Assembly (NCBI GenBank): GCA_020073495.1 | Contig: JAIQFD010000001.1 | Location: forward strand, 744,001-808,000 | Direction: 5' to 3' | Length of the DNA: 64,000 nucleotides | From: Terriglobia bacterium | GTDB taxonomy: Bacteria > Acidobacteriota > Terriglobia > Terriglobales > Acidobacteriaceae | In this document: positions 55,936 to 64,000 of the stretch, in pieces | Numbering within the stretch: the stretch's first letter is position 1 | How the letters are laid out: each line of letters begins with the position of its first letter | Made by a program: the position numbers and the translations under genes | The notes under the pieces: model-generated | Databases searched by the model: none | What the model was told of the DNA's origin: nothing | The model's input: the letters and a program-made list of their open reading frames with translations, nothing else

Positions 55936-56745
55936 ATGAAATTCGAAATTTTCACGATTTTTCCGGACTTTTTCCGCGGGCCGCTGGAACACGGCATCGT
56001 GCGCCGGGCGCGCGAAGCCGGGCTCATTGACATCGGAGTGCACGACCTGCGGGGGTTCACGCGCGACAAGCATCGCACCGTGGACGACCGGCCGTTCGGC
56101 GGCGGCGAGGGCATGGTCTTCAAGCCCGAGCCTATCTTCGAATGCGCCGAGTCGCTGAAGATCGCGCCGCGCGGGCACCGCCGGGAGAACAAGGAGTCGG
56201 TGATCCTGCTCTCGGCCGGCGGACAGATCTTCCGCCAAAGCGTGGCCGAGGAGCTGGCGGGGCTGGAGCGCATCGTGCTCATCTGCGGCCGTTACGAGGG
56301 CGTGGACGAGCGCGTGGCTGAGCACCTGGCCGACCGCGAGCTGTCGATCGGCGATTTCGTGCTGAGCGGCGGCGAGCTGGGCGCGGCCATCGTGCTGGAC
56401 GCGGTGACGCGGCTCATCCCCGGCGCGCTGGGAAATGAGGCGTCGGCACAGCAGGAATCGTTCACGTGTGGGACAGCCGCCTCGGCTGTCAGGGGCGATG
56501 GTCCAATAGCGACCTGCGCTTCCGGCGGGCTGCTGGATTACCCGCACTACACGCGTCCGGCGGAATACCGCGGGATGCCGGTGCCCGAGGTCCTGGTGAA
56601 CGGGAACCACGAGCAGATCCGGCGCTGGCGGCGGCGCAAGGCGCTGGAAAAGACACTCCGCAATCGCCCCGACCTGCTGGAGCAGGTCGCGTTGAGCGAG
56701 GAAGACAAAAGTTTGATCGCTTCCATACGAAGCGGTAAGGATTAG
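55936..56745 (+). CDS. trmD: tRNA (guanine-37-N1)-methyltransferase with in-frame palindrome insertion
   Basis: A 269-residue SPOUT enzyme that methylates G37 of tRNAs. [50 protein letters not shown] and [20 protein letters not shown] are all intact, with knot residues present. Between QQESF and [13 protein letters not shown] there are about 19 extra residues ([19 protein letters not shown]), encoded by 56464-56520, containing the GACAGCC...GGCTGTC palindrome. This is the flexible linker between the knotted and C-terminal domains, so the enzyme may tolerate it. Confidence 0.94.
   Translation: MKFEIFTIFPDFFRGPLEHGIVRRAREAGLIDIGVHDLRGFTRDKHRTVDDRPFGGGEGMVFKPEPIFECAESLKIAPRGHRRENKESVILLSAGGQIFRQSVAEELAGLERIVLICGRYEGVDERVAEHLADRELSIGDFVLSGGELGAAIVLDAVTRLIPGALGNEASAQQESFTCGTAASAVRGDGPIATCASGGLLDYPHYTRPAEYRGMPVPEVLVNGNHEQIRRWRRRKALEKTLRNRPDLLEQVALSEEDKSLIASIRSGKD
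56467..56490. repeat. GACAGCC palindrome inside trmD
   Basis: TGTGGGACAGCCGCC-TCGGCTGTC. The same repeat lies between genes at 31735-31763 and 36508-36533 and inside the hydrolase gene at 52300-52326. Confidence 0.85.
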
Positions 56746-56789
56746 AATCCTGCGGGCCCAGGCGCTCCGCATCTGGAAGGAAAAAGGCT

Positions 56790-57131
56790 ATGAGCACAGT
56801 AATGGAAAAGTTGACCGCCAAGCTGCAGCGCACGGACCTCCCGGCCATGAAGCCGGGCGACACGGTGCGCGTGCACGTGAAGATCAAGGAAGGCGACAAG
56901 GAGCGCTTGCAGGCCTTCGAGGGCACGGTTATCGCCAGCCGCAACGGCCCCCAGGGCAGCTTCACGGTGCGCAAGATGAGCTTCGGCCACGGCGTGGAGC
57001 GCATCTTCCCCCGAAATTCGAAAGTCATCGACAAGGTGGAAGTGGTGCGTTCCGGCAAGGTCCGCCGCGCCAAGCTCTTCTACCTGCGCGAGCTGCGCGG
57101 CAAGGCCGCACGCCTGCGCGAAGCGGAGTAA
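56790..57131 (+). CDS. rplS: Ribosomal protein bL19
   Basis: A 113-residue large-subunit protein at the subunit interface: [79 protein letters not shown]. Length and position after trmD are canonical. Confidence 0.97.
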   Translation: MSTVMEKLTAKLQRTDLPAMKPGDTVRVHVKIKEGDKERLQAFEGTVIASRNGPQGSFTVRKMSFGHGVERIFPRNSKVIDKVEVVRSGKVRRAKLFYLRELRGKAARLREAE

Positions 57132-57276
57132 GGGTGGAGCAGGCCTTCAGGCCTGCGGAAGATATTGGCAGGATCATCGGCTTTAGCCGCTGCGGCGCAT
57201 TGAGTTATGTACCTCAGCGGCTAAAGCCGTCTTCATTGGCGGACTGGACTGCAGGGCTAAAGCCCTGCGCCACCCT
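57132..57276. repeat. Composite palindrome family C, copy 3
   Basis: GGGTGGAGCAGGCCTTCAGGCCTGC, CGGCTTTAGCCG, CTCAGCGGCTAAAGCCG, GCAGGGCTAAAGCCCTGC and GCCACCC. Starts one base after the rplS stop. Confidence 0.75.
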
Positions 57277-57365
57277 TCTTACTTCTGCATTCTTCGTTCT
57301 AACTTCTTCGTTCTGCCGTGTGTCTTCGTGCTAGGTTTTCCGGTTAGAATCGTCGCAATCCTCCC

Positions 57366-58112
57366 GTGCCCGCAAAAGCGAAACCGGCGAAAGAGCTCTC
57401 CCCTGCCGCGGCAAAAATGCGCCTGCTCAAGCGGCTGAAGTGCACGACGAAATACGAGAAGCAGCTTTGGGCGCAGGGTCTGCGGCTGGTGGCGGGGGTG
57501 GACGAAGTGGGGCGCGGGTCTCTGTTCGGGCCGGTGGTGGCGGCGGCGGTGATCCTGGATCCCGCGTACCGCATCCGCGGGCTGCGCGACTCCAAGCTGC
57601 TGCCGGAGAAAGATCGCGACCGGCTGGCGGAGAAGGTCCGCGAGCACGCGCTGGCCATCGCCTTCGCCGCGGTGGACGCGGCGCGCATCGACCAGATCAA
57701 CATCTATCACGCCTCACGGCTGGCCATGCTGGAAGCGGTGGCGCAACTGAGTCCCCGCCCCGAGCACCTGCTGATCGACGCGTTGCGCATCGAGTTCGAC
57801 TGCCCGCAGACGCCCATCATCCACGGCGACGCGCTCTCCGCCTCGATCGCCGCCGCCTCCGTCATCGCCAAGGTGGAGCGCGACCGAATGGTGCGGGAAT
57901 GGGACGCGGTGTTCCCCATCTACGGCCTGCGCACCAACAAGGGGTACTCCACGCCCCAGCACATCCGGGTGCTGCGCGAGCACGGGCCGTCGCCGCTGCA
58001 TCGGCTGTCATTCGCACCGGTTTGGCAGACCTCGCAGGCGGTGCTGGAGTTCATGCTGGAGGAGTCTGTGCCCCCGGCGCCGGAGGCGGCTTCGATCTCG
58101 TCCGACGACTGA
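57366..58112 (+). CDS. rnhB: Ribonuclease HII
   Basis: A 248-residue endonuclease that removes RNA from RNA-DNA hybrids. LVAGVDEVGRGSLFGPVV holds the DEDD Asp/Glu pair, DSKLLPEKDRDRLAE follows, IDALRI the third Asp, and SASIAAASVIAKVERDRMV the fourth region. GTG 57366 is the longest start. ATG 57417 (MRLLKRLKCTTKYEKQLWAQ) is an alternative that gives a more usual length. Confidence 0.94.
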   Translation: MPAKAKPAKELSPAAAKMRLLKRLKCTTKYEKQLWAQGLRLVAGVDEVGRGSLFGPVVAAAVILDPAYRIRGLRDSKLLPEKDRDRLAEKVREHALAIAFAAVDAARIDQINIYHASRLAMLEAVAQLSPRPEHLLIDALRIEFDCPQTPIIHGDALSASIAAASVIAKVERDRMVREWDAVFPIYGLRTNKGYSTPQHIRVLREHGPSPLHRLSFAPVWQTSQAVLEFMLEESVPPAPEAASISSDD

Positions 58113-58172
58113 CGACTCGCTTCTCCCCGTGTTACACATGAAGAATCTCCATCCCCGGAGGACGACCGAAAC

Positions 58173-58925
58173 ATGCTTCACCTGCTCTGTGTGACCGCCC
58201 ATCCCGACGACGAAGCCGGCGGGTTCGGCGGATCGCTGCTGCACTATGCCTCGCGCGGGGTACAGACCCACTTGCTTTGCCTGACCCCCGGGCAGGCGGC
58301 CACGCATAGGGGCAGCGCCCGCTCGGACCAGGATCTCGGGACGCTGCGGCGCCAGGAACTTGCTCGCGCCTGCCAGATCCTGAACATCCGGCAGCACGAG
58401 TGCATGGATTATCCGGATGCCGGACTCGACCGCGTGGACTTCAACGAAGTCGTCGGCCAGGTGGCGCGCCGCATCCGGCAGATCCAGCCCCACGTGATCG
58501 TCACCATAGGTCCGGAGGGGGCCATCACCGCCCATCCCGACCACTCGATGGTTTCTCTGTTCACGACACTGGCCTACCACTGGGCGGGGCGCTCGAACCG
58601 TTACCCCGAGCAGCTCAATGGAGGGCTGGAGCCGCACCGGACCCAGAAGCTGTACTACGCGACCGCGCTGTTCACGCTCCCGGACCGTCAACCAGTGTCG
58701 CTCTCGCCGGTCACGGCCGTGATCGAGGTCGGCAAAGACCTGCTGGAGAGGAAGATCGCCGCCTTCAAGGCGCACACATCGCAGTCACCGCTCTTCTCGA
58801 TCTTCGAGAATGCGGTGCGGCAGCGCGGGACGCAGGAAACTTTCCACCTGGCGGCGTCCACCCGGCCGCGCCATGTGGAACCCGAAACCGACCTGTTCGC
58901 GGGCGTGGAAGAAAAAGAGAATTAA
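58173..58925 (+). CDS. PIG-L/LmbE family deacetylase
   Basis: A 250-residue zinc-dependent N-acetylglucosaminyl deacetylase-like protein. CVTAHPDDEAGGFGGSL is the signature (His and Asp metal ligands and catalytic Asp). RRQELARACQILNI and TAHPDHSMVS complete the zinc site. Relatives act in mycothiol, bacillithiol or glycolipid synthesis; with no neighbouring pathway genes the substrate is open. GGAGGAC box before ATG. Confidence 0.9.
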   Translation: MLHLLCVTAHPDDEAGGFGGSLLHYASRGVQTHLLCLTPGQAATHRGSARSDQDLGTLRRQELARACQILNIRQHECMDYPDAGLDRVDFNEVVGQVARRIRQIQPHVIVTIGPEGAITAHPDHSMVSLFTTLAYHWAGRSNRYPEQLNGGLEPHRTQKLYYATALFTLPDRQPVSLSPVTAVIEVGKDLLERKIAAFKAHTSQSPLFSIFENAVRQRGTQETFHLAASTRPRHVEPETDLFAGVEEKEN

Positions 58926-58945
58926 CCGCAGAGAACGCAGAGGAT
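58922..58945. repeat. CCGCAGAGAACGCAGAGG repeat
   Basis: Copy of the CCGCAGAG family overlapping the stop region of the PIG-L gene. It is the intergenic counterpart of the argS insertion and of the signal-peptide-coding copy at 39730-39775. Confidence 0.6.
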
Positions 58946-59007
58946 GCGGGGGAGGAATGGGGATAGGAAATTCTCAGCCTGCTTGGCGACGTCGCTCGTG
59001 AACCGGC

Positions 59008-59235
59008 TTATTTCTTTCCGCCGCCGAGCTGCTCCTTGGCAGTGGCCAGCAGCTTGTCGAAGGCTTCCTGCTTGGTCATCTGCTTGCCGCCCTTGTTCTT
59101 GCGGTAGTTGTGCTCGTAGCTACAGGTGCGGCAGCGGACCTTCTTGACCTCCTCGCCGACCATGGACACGATGGCGTGGTCGGTGGAGAGCTTGCAGCGG
59201 GAACAGTAATCGTCGATGTAGTCGCCGAGGCGCAT
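59008..59235 (-). CDS. Small zinc-ribbon protein
   Basis: A 75-residue protein with two CxxC knuckles (CSRC and CRTC, 19 residues between) forming a zinc ribbon, followed by a basic stretch (YEHNYRKNKGGK) and a short C-terminal helix. GGAGGCC box upstream of ATG 59235. Probably nucleic acid- or protein-binding, function unknown. Divergent from tmk. Confidence 0.75.
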   Translation of the reverse strand: MRLGDYIDDYCSRCKLSTDHAIVSMVGEEVKKVRCRTCSYEHNYRKNKGGKQMTKQEAFDKLLATAKEQLGGGKK

Positions 59236-59333
59236 GACTGGCCTCCTTCAGCAAGGGTCAGGGCTCCCAGGGATGGGAATTTTGGGGGACGTGCAGCCGG
59301 AGTGTAGCACAGGTCGGATGATATGATTTCCGC

Positions 59334-60017
59334 GTGTCTGGCAGGAAAACGCGCGGGAAGTTCATCACCATCGAGGGGCTCGACGGTTGCGGGAAGAGCA
59401 CGCAACTGGAGAAGCTGGCGGCCGTCCTGCGCGCCGAAGGAGTCGAGGTGGTGGTGACGCGCGAGCCCGGCGGCACGCCCGCAGGCGAGAAGATCCGCGC
59501 CGTACTGCTCGATTCCCACACCGGCGACCTCTCGCCGTGGGCCGAGCTGGCCATGATGTTCGCCTCGCGGGCGCAGCATATCCACGAGGTCATCCTCCCT
59601 GCCTTGAACGCCGGCAAGTTCGTCCTGTGCGACCGCTTCACCGACTCCAGCGAGGCCTACCAGGGCGGCGGTCGCAAATTGGGCAGCGAGCCCGTCCTGC
59701 GACTCCATGAAATCCTTTGCCAGGGGCTGCAACCGGACATGACCATCCTGATGGTCTCCGACGTCGCCAAGAGCGTAGCCCGCGCGCGCAAGCGCAATCT
59801 GGCGAAAGATCCGAACTCCATCGCCGACGAGAACCGCTTCGAGCAGGAGAACCGGGCGTTCTTCCAGCGCGTGCTCGACAAGTATCTCGAGATCGCCAAG
59901 CGCGAGCCCGACCGCGTCTTCGCCGTGGACGCCAAGCCGCCCGCCGAGGTCGTGCACCCGCAGATCGTGGCCGAAGTGCGGCGGAGGCTGACGGGCAAGA
60001 AGGCGTCCGGATTCTAG
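59334..60017 (+). CDS. tmk: Thymidylate kinase
   Basis: A 227-residue dTMP kinase of DNA precursor synthesis. FITIEGLDGCGKSTQ is the P-loop, TREPGGTPAGEKIR the DRX/TR region, and DRFTDSSEAYQG the dTMP-binding motif. GTG start at 59334. The following holB gene starts 2 bp after the stop, a common tmk-holB coupling. Confidence 0.95.
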   Translation: MSGRKTRGKFITIEGLDGCGKSTQLEKLAAVLRAEGVEVVVTREPGGTPAGEKIRAVLLDSHTGDLSPWAELAMMFASRAQHIHEVILPALNAGKFVLCDRFTDSSEAYQGGGRKLGSEPVLRLHEILCQGLQPDMTILMVSDVAKSVARARKRNLAKDPNSIADENRFEQENRAFFQRVLDKYLEIAKREPDRVFAVDAKPPAEVVHPQIVAEVRRRLTGKKASGF

Positions 60018-60019
60018 TC

Positions 60020-61114
60020 ATGGGCTTCCGCGATTTCCACGGCAACGAGCGGGTCGTCACGCAGCTTCGGCAAATGTTGCAGGGCGGGCGTCTGCCGCAG
60101 GGCATCATCCTCGCCGGGCCTGCGGGCGCGGGCAAGTACACGCTGGCGCAGATGATGGCCAAAGCGCTGAACTGCCTTCAGCCGCCGGCCGGCGACCTGC
60201 CCGACTTCTGCGGCAAGTGCTCGAACTGCACCCGCATCGCCGAGGCCGACGACCTCGACGCGCGCTTCGCTGAAGCGGTGGAAGCCCGCGAAGGCCTGCG
60301 CGATGCCGACAAGAAGGATACCCGCATCTTTCTCCAGACCCATCCGGACGTGCTGGTCATCCCGCCCGACCCCCCGCAGATGATGATCAAGGTTGGGCAG
60401 GTGCGGCACGTGGTCGGAAGCATCTACTACCGGCCCAGCGACGGCCGGGAGCGCGTGTACATCTTCACCGACTCGGTATTCATGAAAGAGGCGGCCAATT
60501 CCCTGCTCAAAGTGCTGGAGGAGCCGCCGGAGTTCGCCACGCTCTTTCTGCTGACCACCAACCCGGGCGAACTGCTGCCTACCATCCGCTCGCGCTGCAT
60601 GACGCTGACCCTGGCCGCGCTTCCGGCGCGCGAGATCGAGCAGGACCTGGCCAAGCGCCGTCCGGAGTGGAACGCCAAGCAACGCGCACTGGTGGCGCGG
60701 CTGAGCGGCGGCGCCGTCGGCTGCGCTCGCACCTTCGACCTGGCTGCCTACATGAGCGCGCGCAAGGACGCGCTCACCCTGCTGGCCACCGCCATCGAGG
60801 CCAAGGAACACAGCGACCTGTTCCGCACCACCGAAACCTACCGCGCCGGTGCTGACGGCAAAGAAAAGACCGACGACCTGCTCCACGCGACATATCTGCT
60901 TCTGGAAGACCTGCTGTTCGTGAAATCGGGGACCAAGGACCTGGTGCGAAACACGGATATTGCCGCCGAACTGGAACGACTGTCGGGACCGGTGGACTTT
61001 GACTGGATCGCCGCGGCGGCCCAGCGCCTGGACGAGGTTCAGGCCGGCATGCGGCGCAACCTGCTGCGGTCGCTCTCGCTAGACGCCTTCGCCACATCGC
61101 TGGAGAGGACCTAG
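60020..61114 (+). CDS. holB: DNA polymerase III delta' subunit
   Basis: A 364-residue clamp-loader AAA+ subunit. ILAGPAGAGKYTLAQMMAKA is the Walker A region and CGKCSNC part of the zinc module. KVGQVRHVVGSI, EAANSLLKVLEEPPEFATLF (sensor-1 area) and IRSRCMTLTLAALP are typical of delta'/tau. ATG 60020 is chosen since it follows tmk directly and begins the typical N-terminus (GFRDFHGNERVV). Length and gene order favour delta' over DnaX. Confidence 0.92.
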   Translation: MGFRDFHGNERVVTQLRQMLQGGRLPQGIILAGPAGAGKYTLAQMMAKALNCLQPPAGDLPDFCGKCSNCTRIAEADDLDARFAEAVEAREGLRDADKKDTRIFLQTHPDVLVIPPDPPQMMIKVGQVRHVVGSIYYRPSDGRERVYIFTDSVFMKEAANSLLKVLEEPPEFATLFLLTTNPGELLPTIRSRCMTLTLAALPAREIEQDLAKRRPEWNAKQRALVARLSGGAVGCARTFDLAAYMSARKDALTLLATAIEAKEHSDLFRTTETYRAGADGKEKTDDLLHATYLLLEDLLFVKSGTKDLVRNTDIAAELERLSGPVDFDWIAAAAQRLDEVQAGMRRNLLRSLSLDAFATSLERT

Positions 61115-61270
61115 CCGAACGTTTACTCACTGGTAAATCGGTCCATCAACAAAGGTCTGACCACTACCCACTGTCCACTGCCCACTCATTGTCACTCCGT
61201 CCTCGCCTGTGATACCGTTAACCCAAGTTCAGCCCACAAAAGGTCGTCCTGGGGTCAATCCTGGAAAGTT
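61115..61270. repeat. Gap with CCACTGCCCACT-type simple repeat
   Basis: Contains an ACTACCCACTGTCCACTGCC repeat (61164-61190). A GATACC-like -10 lies at about 61210. No gene is seen. Confidence 0.5.
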
Positions 61271-61753
61271 TTGCCGCGCGAGGTGTTCGTGTCGCGTCCA
61301 GCAAGTTCGACCGCGCCGGAACCGCAAGCGAAGGAATTGTCCCAAGGGCGGACGGAGCACGGTATCGAGATGAAGGAAATAGAATCCACCGCGCCGCGTC
61401 GTGCTCCTGAGACGGACGATTTCGCGAATCGCAAACTGATCCGCCCCACGCTGACCCGTCCCGAGGGAAATGGCGGCCAGGTCTTGATGGAGCGCCGGGA
61501 GCGCCCCGCCAAGAAGACCCCGCCGGCCGAGCAGACCCACGCCGAGAACTTCTATTACCAGAAGCAGATGCAGTCCAAGACCCCGATGGTCATCGTGCTC
61601 AAAGATGGCGAACTGGTGCACGGCTACATCGAGTGGTACGACAAGACCTGCATCAAAGTCACGCGCAGCGGGCAGGCAAACCTGCTCATCTACAAGCCAT
61701 CCATCAAATACATGTACAAGGAAGGCGAGAACGGCGGGCAGAACAACCGCTAG
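61271..61753 (+). CDS. Hfq-like RNA chaperone with long N-terminal extension
   Basis: A 160-residue protein whose last 70 residues are an Sm/Hfq-like domain: AENFYYQKQMQSKTPMVIVL, KDGELVHGYIEWYDKTCIKV, LIYKPSIKYMYKEGE (the Sm2-like YKHA region reads YKPS). The first 90 residues are polar, Pro/Glu/Arg-rich and probably disordered. The start is uncertain: TTG 61271 is the longest, ATG 61370 would cut the tail to 60 residues. Hfq pairs small RNAs with mRNAs; the key His of YKHA is changed, so the RNA surface may differ. Confidence 0.82.
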   Translation: MPREVFVSRPASSTAPEPQAKELSQGRTEHGIEMKEIESTAPRRAPETDDFANRKLIRPTLTRPEGNGGQVLMERRERPAKKTPPAEQTHAENFYYQKQMQSKTPMVIVLKDGELVHGYIEWYDKTCIKVTRSGQANLLIYKPSIKYMYKEGENGGQNNR

Positions 61754-61769
61754 CCGTTGGTCGCTTGTC

Positions 61770-61800
61770 GTTAGCCGGCACGGCAGACGCCGTGCCATTT
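61770..61800. repeat. GGCACGGCAGACGCCGTGCC palindrome
   Basis: An 8-bp stem GGCACGGC/GCCGTGCC (61778-61797) between convergent hfq-like and dcd genes, with TTTGCTTTTG following. May act as a terminator for the Hfq-like gene. Confidence 0.55.
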
Positions 61801-61858
61801 GCTTTTGCCCGCAAAGAAACAGGCGCGGCTTGTGCCCCGCCTTCTGAGCGACTTATAT

Positions 61859-62413
61859 CTAGAGTTTCGGCAGCACGATGCCCTTCTGTGCCTGGTACTT
61901 GCCGTTGCGGTCTTTGTAGCTGACTTCGCACATCTCGTCGGACTGGAAGAAGACGATCTGGCACAGGCCCTCGTTGGCGTAGATCTTGGCCGGCAGGGGC
62001 GTGGTGTTGGAGATCTCCAGGGTCACGAAGCCCTCCCACTCCGGCTCGAAGGGAGTGACGTTCACGATGATGCCGCAGCGCGCGTAGGTGCTTTTGCCCA
62101 CGCAGATGGTCAGGATGTCGCGCGGGATCTTGAAGTACTCGATGGAGCGCGCCAGGGCGAAGGAGTTGGGCGGGATGATGGCGCATTCTGAGCGAATGGT
62201 AACGAAGGAGCGCTCGTCGAAAGCCTTGGGATCCACGATGGTGCAGTTGACGTTGGTAAAGATCTTGAACTCGTCGGCCACCCGCAGGTCGTAGCCGTAG
62301 CTGGACACCCCGTAGCTGATCACACCCTGGCTCATCTGCTTCTCGGAGAAGGGGTTGATCATGTCGTGCTCCAGCGCCATCTTGCGGATCCAGCGGTCAC
62401 TCTTAATGGACAT
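61859..62413 (-). CDS. dcd: dCTP deaminase
   Basis: A 184-residue trimeric enzyme making dUTP from dCTP for thymidylate synthesis. [19 protein letters not shown] is the family start, so ATG 62413 is used (frame open to 62524). [54 protein letters not shown] and [12 protein letters not shown] are the conserved blocks with the catalytic Glu in EPEWEG. Divergent from the HU-like gene. Confidence 0.95.
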   Translation of the reverse strand: MSIKSDRWIRKMALEHDMINPFSEKQMSQGVISYGVSSYGYDLRVADEFKIFTNVNCTIVDPKAFDERSFVTIRSECAIIPPNSFALARSIEYFKIPRDILTICVGKSTYARCGIIVNVTPFEPEWEGFVTLEISNTTPLPAKIYANEGLCQIVFFQSDEMCEVSYKDRNGKYQAQKGIVLPKL

Positions 62414-62517
62414 TTCGCTCCTCGGGATTGCTAGGTTCTTGTCCGGCAGGGACTTATCGCCGTGCGACCCTGCGGCAGGCTGGAACGGTGTGCCCATCTT
62501 AATCGCAACCCCCGTCG

Positions 62518-62547
62518 TTGACAAATAGGGGCTAAAGTCCGTAGTAT
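62518..62547 (+). promoter_or_regulatory. Putative promoter of the HU-like gene
   Basis: TTGACA (62518-62523), 18-bp spacer, TAGTAT (62542-62547). The start codon is about 70 bp downstream. Confidence 0.6.
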
Positions 62548-62616
62548 CCGTGCTTTACAGGTATTTCAACAGTGTGCGTCGGGCGGGCTCAGCGCGACGC
62601 CGGTCTGGAGCTGCTT

Positions 62617-62886
62617 GTGATCAAGCTGGACATCATCAATGAAGTGGTGAGTAAAACGGGCATCACCAAGACCAAGGCGGAGCTGGCGGTCGAGACCGTC
62701 TTCGACAGCATGAAGAAGGCGCTGGCCCACGGCGACCGCATCGAGCTGCGCGGCTTCGGCGTCTTTAACGTGCGCCCGCGCAAGACCGGCATCGGACGCA
62801 ACCCGCGCACCGGCGCCGAGGTCAACATCCCTCCCGGCAAGGCGGTCCGCTTCAAGCCGGGGAAAGAATTGCAGTCTATCGACTAG
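62617..62886 (+). CDS. HU/IHF family DNA-binding protein
   Basis: An 89-residue nucleoid protein. It dimerises by the N-terminal helices (KLDIINEVVSKTGITKTKAE); the beta arm GIGRNPRTGAEVNIPPGKAV contains the Pro that intercalates in bent DNA, and FKPGKELQSID ends it. GTG 62617, preceded by a GGAG box, gives normal HU length; a GTG at 62572 would add 15 unusual residues. HU and IHF cannot be separated with certainty. Confidence 0.92.
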   Translation: MIKLDIINEVVSKTGITKTKAELAVETVFDSMKKALAHGDRIELRGFGVFNVRPRKTGIGRNPRTGAEVNIPPGKAVRFKPGKELQSID

Positions 62887-62934
62887 GTTCGGCCGGTCGC
62901 GCGCGCACGCCGTACCCCCGAGTATTTGTGCCCC

Positions 62935-63984
62935 ATGTCTGAGCCGAACCCGCCCCTCTCGCCGCCCGAACCACCCGTCCCGTCCTCGACGTTCGAGCTC
63001 TATCGTCCGCTCGAGGTGTATGCGGTGGAGCCTCCGCGCCGGCGTTACTGGCTGCACGCGCTGCTGTTCCTGCTGACGATCTTCACCACGCTGGTGGTGG
63101 GGGCGCGCCTCGAATACAACTTCCACGCCAACCTGCCGGCGTTTCCGCCCATCCCGGACGATGCCACCTCCAGCCAGGTGCTGTTCTGGTGGTTTCCGTT
63201 GCGGTGGGTGTTGGCACAGCCGTCGCGGCTGCTGCTGGGCGTGCCCTTCTCGGCGACGCTGCTGCTGATCCTGTTCTGCCATGAGATGGGGCATTACCTC
63301 TACTGCGTGCGCTACCGCGTGTTCGCGACGCTTCCCTACTTCATCCCGGCGCCGACCCTGATCGGGACGCTGGGGGCGGTGATCCGCATCAAGTCGCCCA
63401 TCCGCAACCGCGCGCAACTCTTCGATATCGGCATTGCCGGCCCCATCGCCGGATTCGTGGTGGCGGTGGTGACGCTGGCGGTCTCGCTGCTGCTGTCGAA
63501 AAAGATGCCGACGGGAGTGGTGGCATCTGCCATACCGCTGGGGTACCCCGAAATCTTCTACTACGTCCAGTACGCGCTGAGGGCCCTGGGCAGCCATGCG
63601 GACGTTGCGCGCGTCCCGTTGCAGGCCCTCTATCTGCATCCCACGGCGCTCGCTGCCTGGGTGGGGATGTTTGCCACGGCGCTGAACCTGTTGCCCGGCG
63701 GACAGCTCGATGGCGGGCACATCGTCTATGCCGTGAAGCCGCACCTGCACCGCTGGGTGTCGCTGCTCACGGTCGTGGTGCTCGTTTACCTGACCAAGTA
63801 CTGGTCGGGTTGGGGACTCTGGTCGATGTTGCTGCTGATCACCGGAATGCGGCATCCGAATGTGCAGCGCGGACCCGATCTCTCCCCCGGACGCTACGCG
63901 CTCGCCGTGCTGGGCCTGGTCATGTTCCTGCTGACGTTCATGCCGTCGCCGTTCCCGGGTACGGGCATCTCGGAACTGAGATAG
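62935..63984 (+). CDS. Site-2 protease family (M50) membrane metallopeptidase
   Basis: A 349-residue polytopic protein with an N-terminal Pro-rich cytosolic tail and about seven to eight membrane segments. LFCHEMGHYLYCVRY gives HExxH inside a membrane helix, and NLLPGGQLDGGHIVY gives the NxxPxxxLDGG motif with the third zinc ligand Asp, so the active site is complete. Members perform intramembrane proteolysis; the target is unknown. ATG 62935 or 62926; the former is used. The window ends just after it. Confidence 0.92.
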   Translation: MSEPNPPLSPPEPPVPSSTFELYRPLEVYAVEPPRRRYWLHALLFLLTIFTTLVVGARLEYNFHANLPAFPPIPDDATSSQVLFWWFPLRWVLAQPSRLLLGVPFSATLLLILFCHEMGHYLYCVRYRVFATLPYFIPAPTLIGTLGAVIRIKSPIRNRAQLFDIGIAGPIAGFVVAVVTLAVSLLLSKKMPTGVVASAIPLGYPEIFYYVQYALRALGSHADVARVPLQALYLHPTALAAWVGMFATALNLLPGGQLDGGHIVYAVKPHLHRWVSLLTVVVLVYLTKYWSGWGLWSMLLLITGMRHPNVQRGPDLSPGRYALAVLGLVMFLLTFMPSPFPGTGISELR

Positions 63985-64000
63985 GACTCAGCAGTCAGCT

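Noticed and set aside
55850-55941. A duplicated trmD start (ATGAAG at about 55850 before the element, ATGAAA after it)
   Set aside because: Only two codons agree, which is expected by chance; not comparable with the dnaJ, hspR and glmS cases.
61131-61165. A possible further copy of the cargo-unit palindrome (CTGGTAAATCGGTCC...)
   Set aside because: Only scattered matches to CTGGTGATAAGGTCTG and no partner copy or enclosed gene.

Overview
This is a GC-rich bacterial chromosome segment, densely coding on both strands. Several traits point to Acidobacteriota, probably class Terriglobia near Koribacter: a Koribacter-style secretin with a C-terminal cohesin-like domain next to several pseudopilins, a dnaK-dnaJ-hspR operon, an Hfq-like protein with a long N-terminal extension, a group I intron-type PD-(D/E)XK endonuclease, and very abundant intergenic palindromes. 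The placement is inference from gene content, not from a database search.

Layout. 1-776: 3' end of uvrA. 826-1512: an inverted-repeat-bounded unit carrying one secreted protein gene. 1675-4782: Ser/Thr kinase with TPRs, then the GTPase engB. 4921-10596 (minus): M1 aminopeptidase, hutI, hutU. 10736-14725 (minus): secretin plus three pseudopilin genes, the last degenerate. 14968-17611: smpB, pepA, a PilZ protein. 17618-21883: a looser region with a zinc-ribbon membrane protein, a promoter firing into a terminator, an intron-type endonuclease, a truncated deaminase unit, a Tyr/Gly-rich secreted protein and a WG-repeat protein in a second inverted-repeat-bounded unit. 21992-31505: argS, larC, metG, tatD, a tiny basic protein, sixA-like, yajQ, polyprenyl synthase, tautomerase. 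31820-36436: ndk, sucD, sucC, trpD and a SIMPL protein. 36535-43543: beta-CASP hydrolase, an M1-like protein lacking the catalytic Glu, rlmB, thiolase, LytTR regulator, a DUF883-like protein, purS. 43688-50467: glmS, a membrane protein, then dnaK-dnaJ-hspR behind a HAIR-type operator that overlaps the promoter. 50559-52774: HDAC-family protein, a small protein, a UPF0173 hydrolase. 52920-58112: ffh, rpsP, khpA, rimM, trmD, rplS, rnhB (signal recognition, ribosome and tRNA maturation cluster). 58173-63984: PIG-L deacetylase, zinc ribbon protein, tmk-holB, Hfq-like, dcd, HU-like protein, site-2 protease.

The most unusual structure is at 45.5-50.1 kb. A mobile hairpin element of about 70-90 bp sits at the ends of glmS, dnaJ and hspR. 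In each case the terminal codons of the gene occur twice, once on each side of the element, encoding the same or nearly the same peptide with most codons changed synonymously. The geometry is the same in all three: a native-looking flank with a relic gene end, then the element, then the gene body with its restored and recoded end abutting the AAGGA side of the element. At four other genes (dnaK, ffh, ndk, argS) the same family starts exactly at the TGA stop codon. The element's 3' side ends in a Shine-Dalgarno-like AAGGA, which serves as ribosome binding site for dnaJ and hspR.

Three other layers stand out. (i) Two complete units and one truncated unit are bounded by related palindromic inverted repeats and carry single cargo genes without a transposase. 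(ii) Palindromic or simple repeats lie in frame inside trmD, a UPF0173 hydrolase and argS, and one repeat encodes the signal peptide of an M1-like protein. (iii) Several composite palindrome families fill most intergenic gaps.
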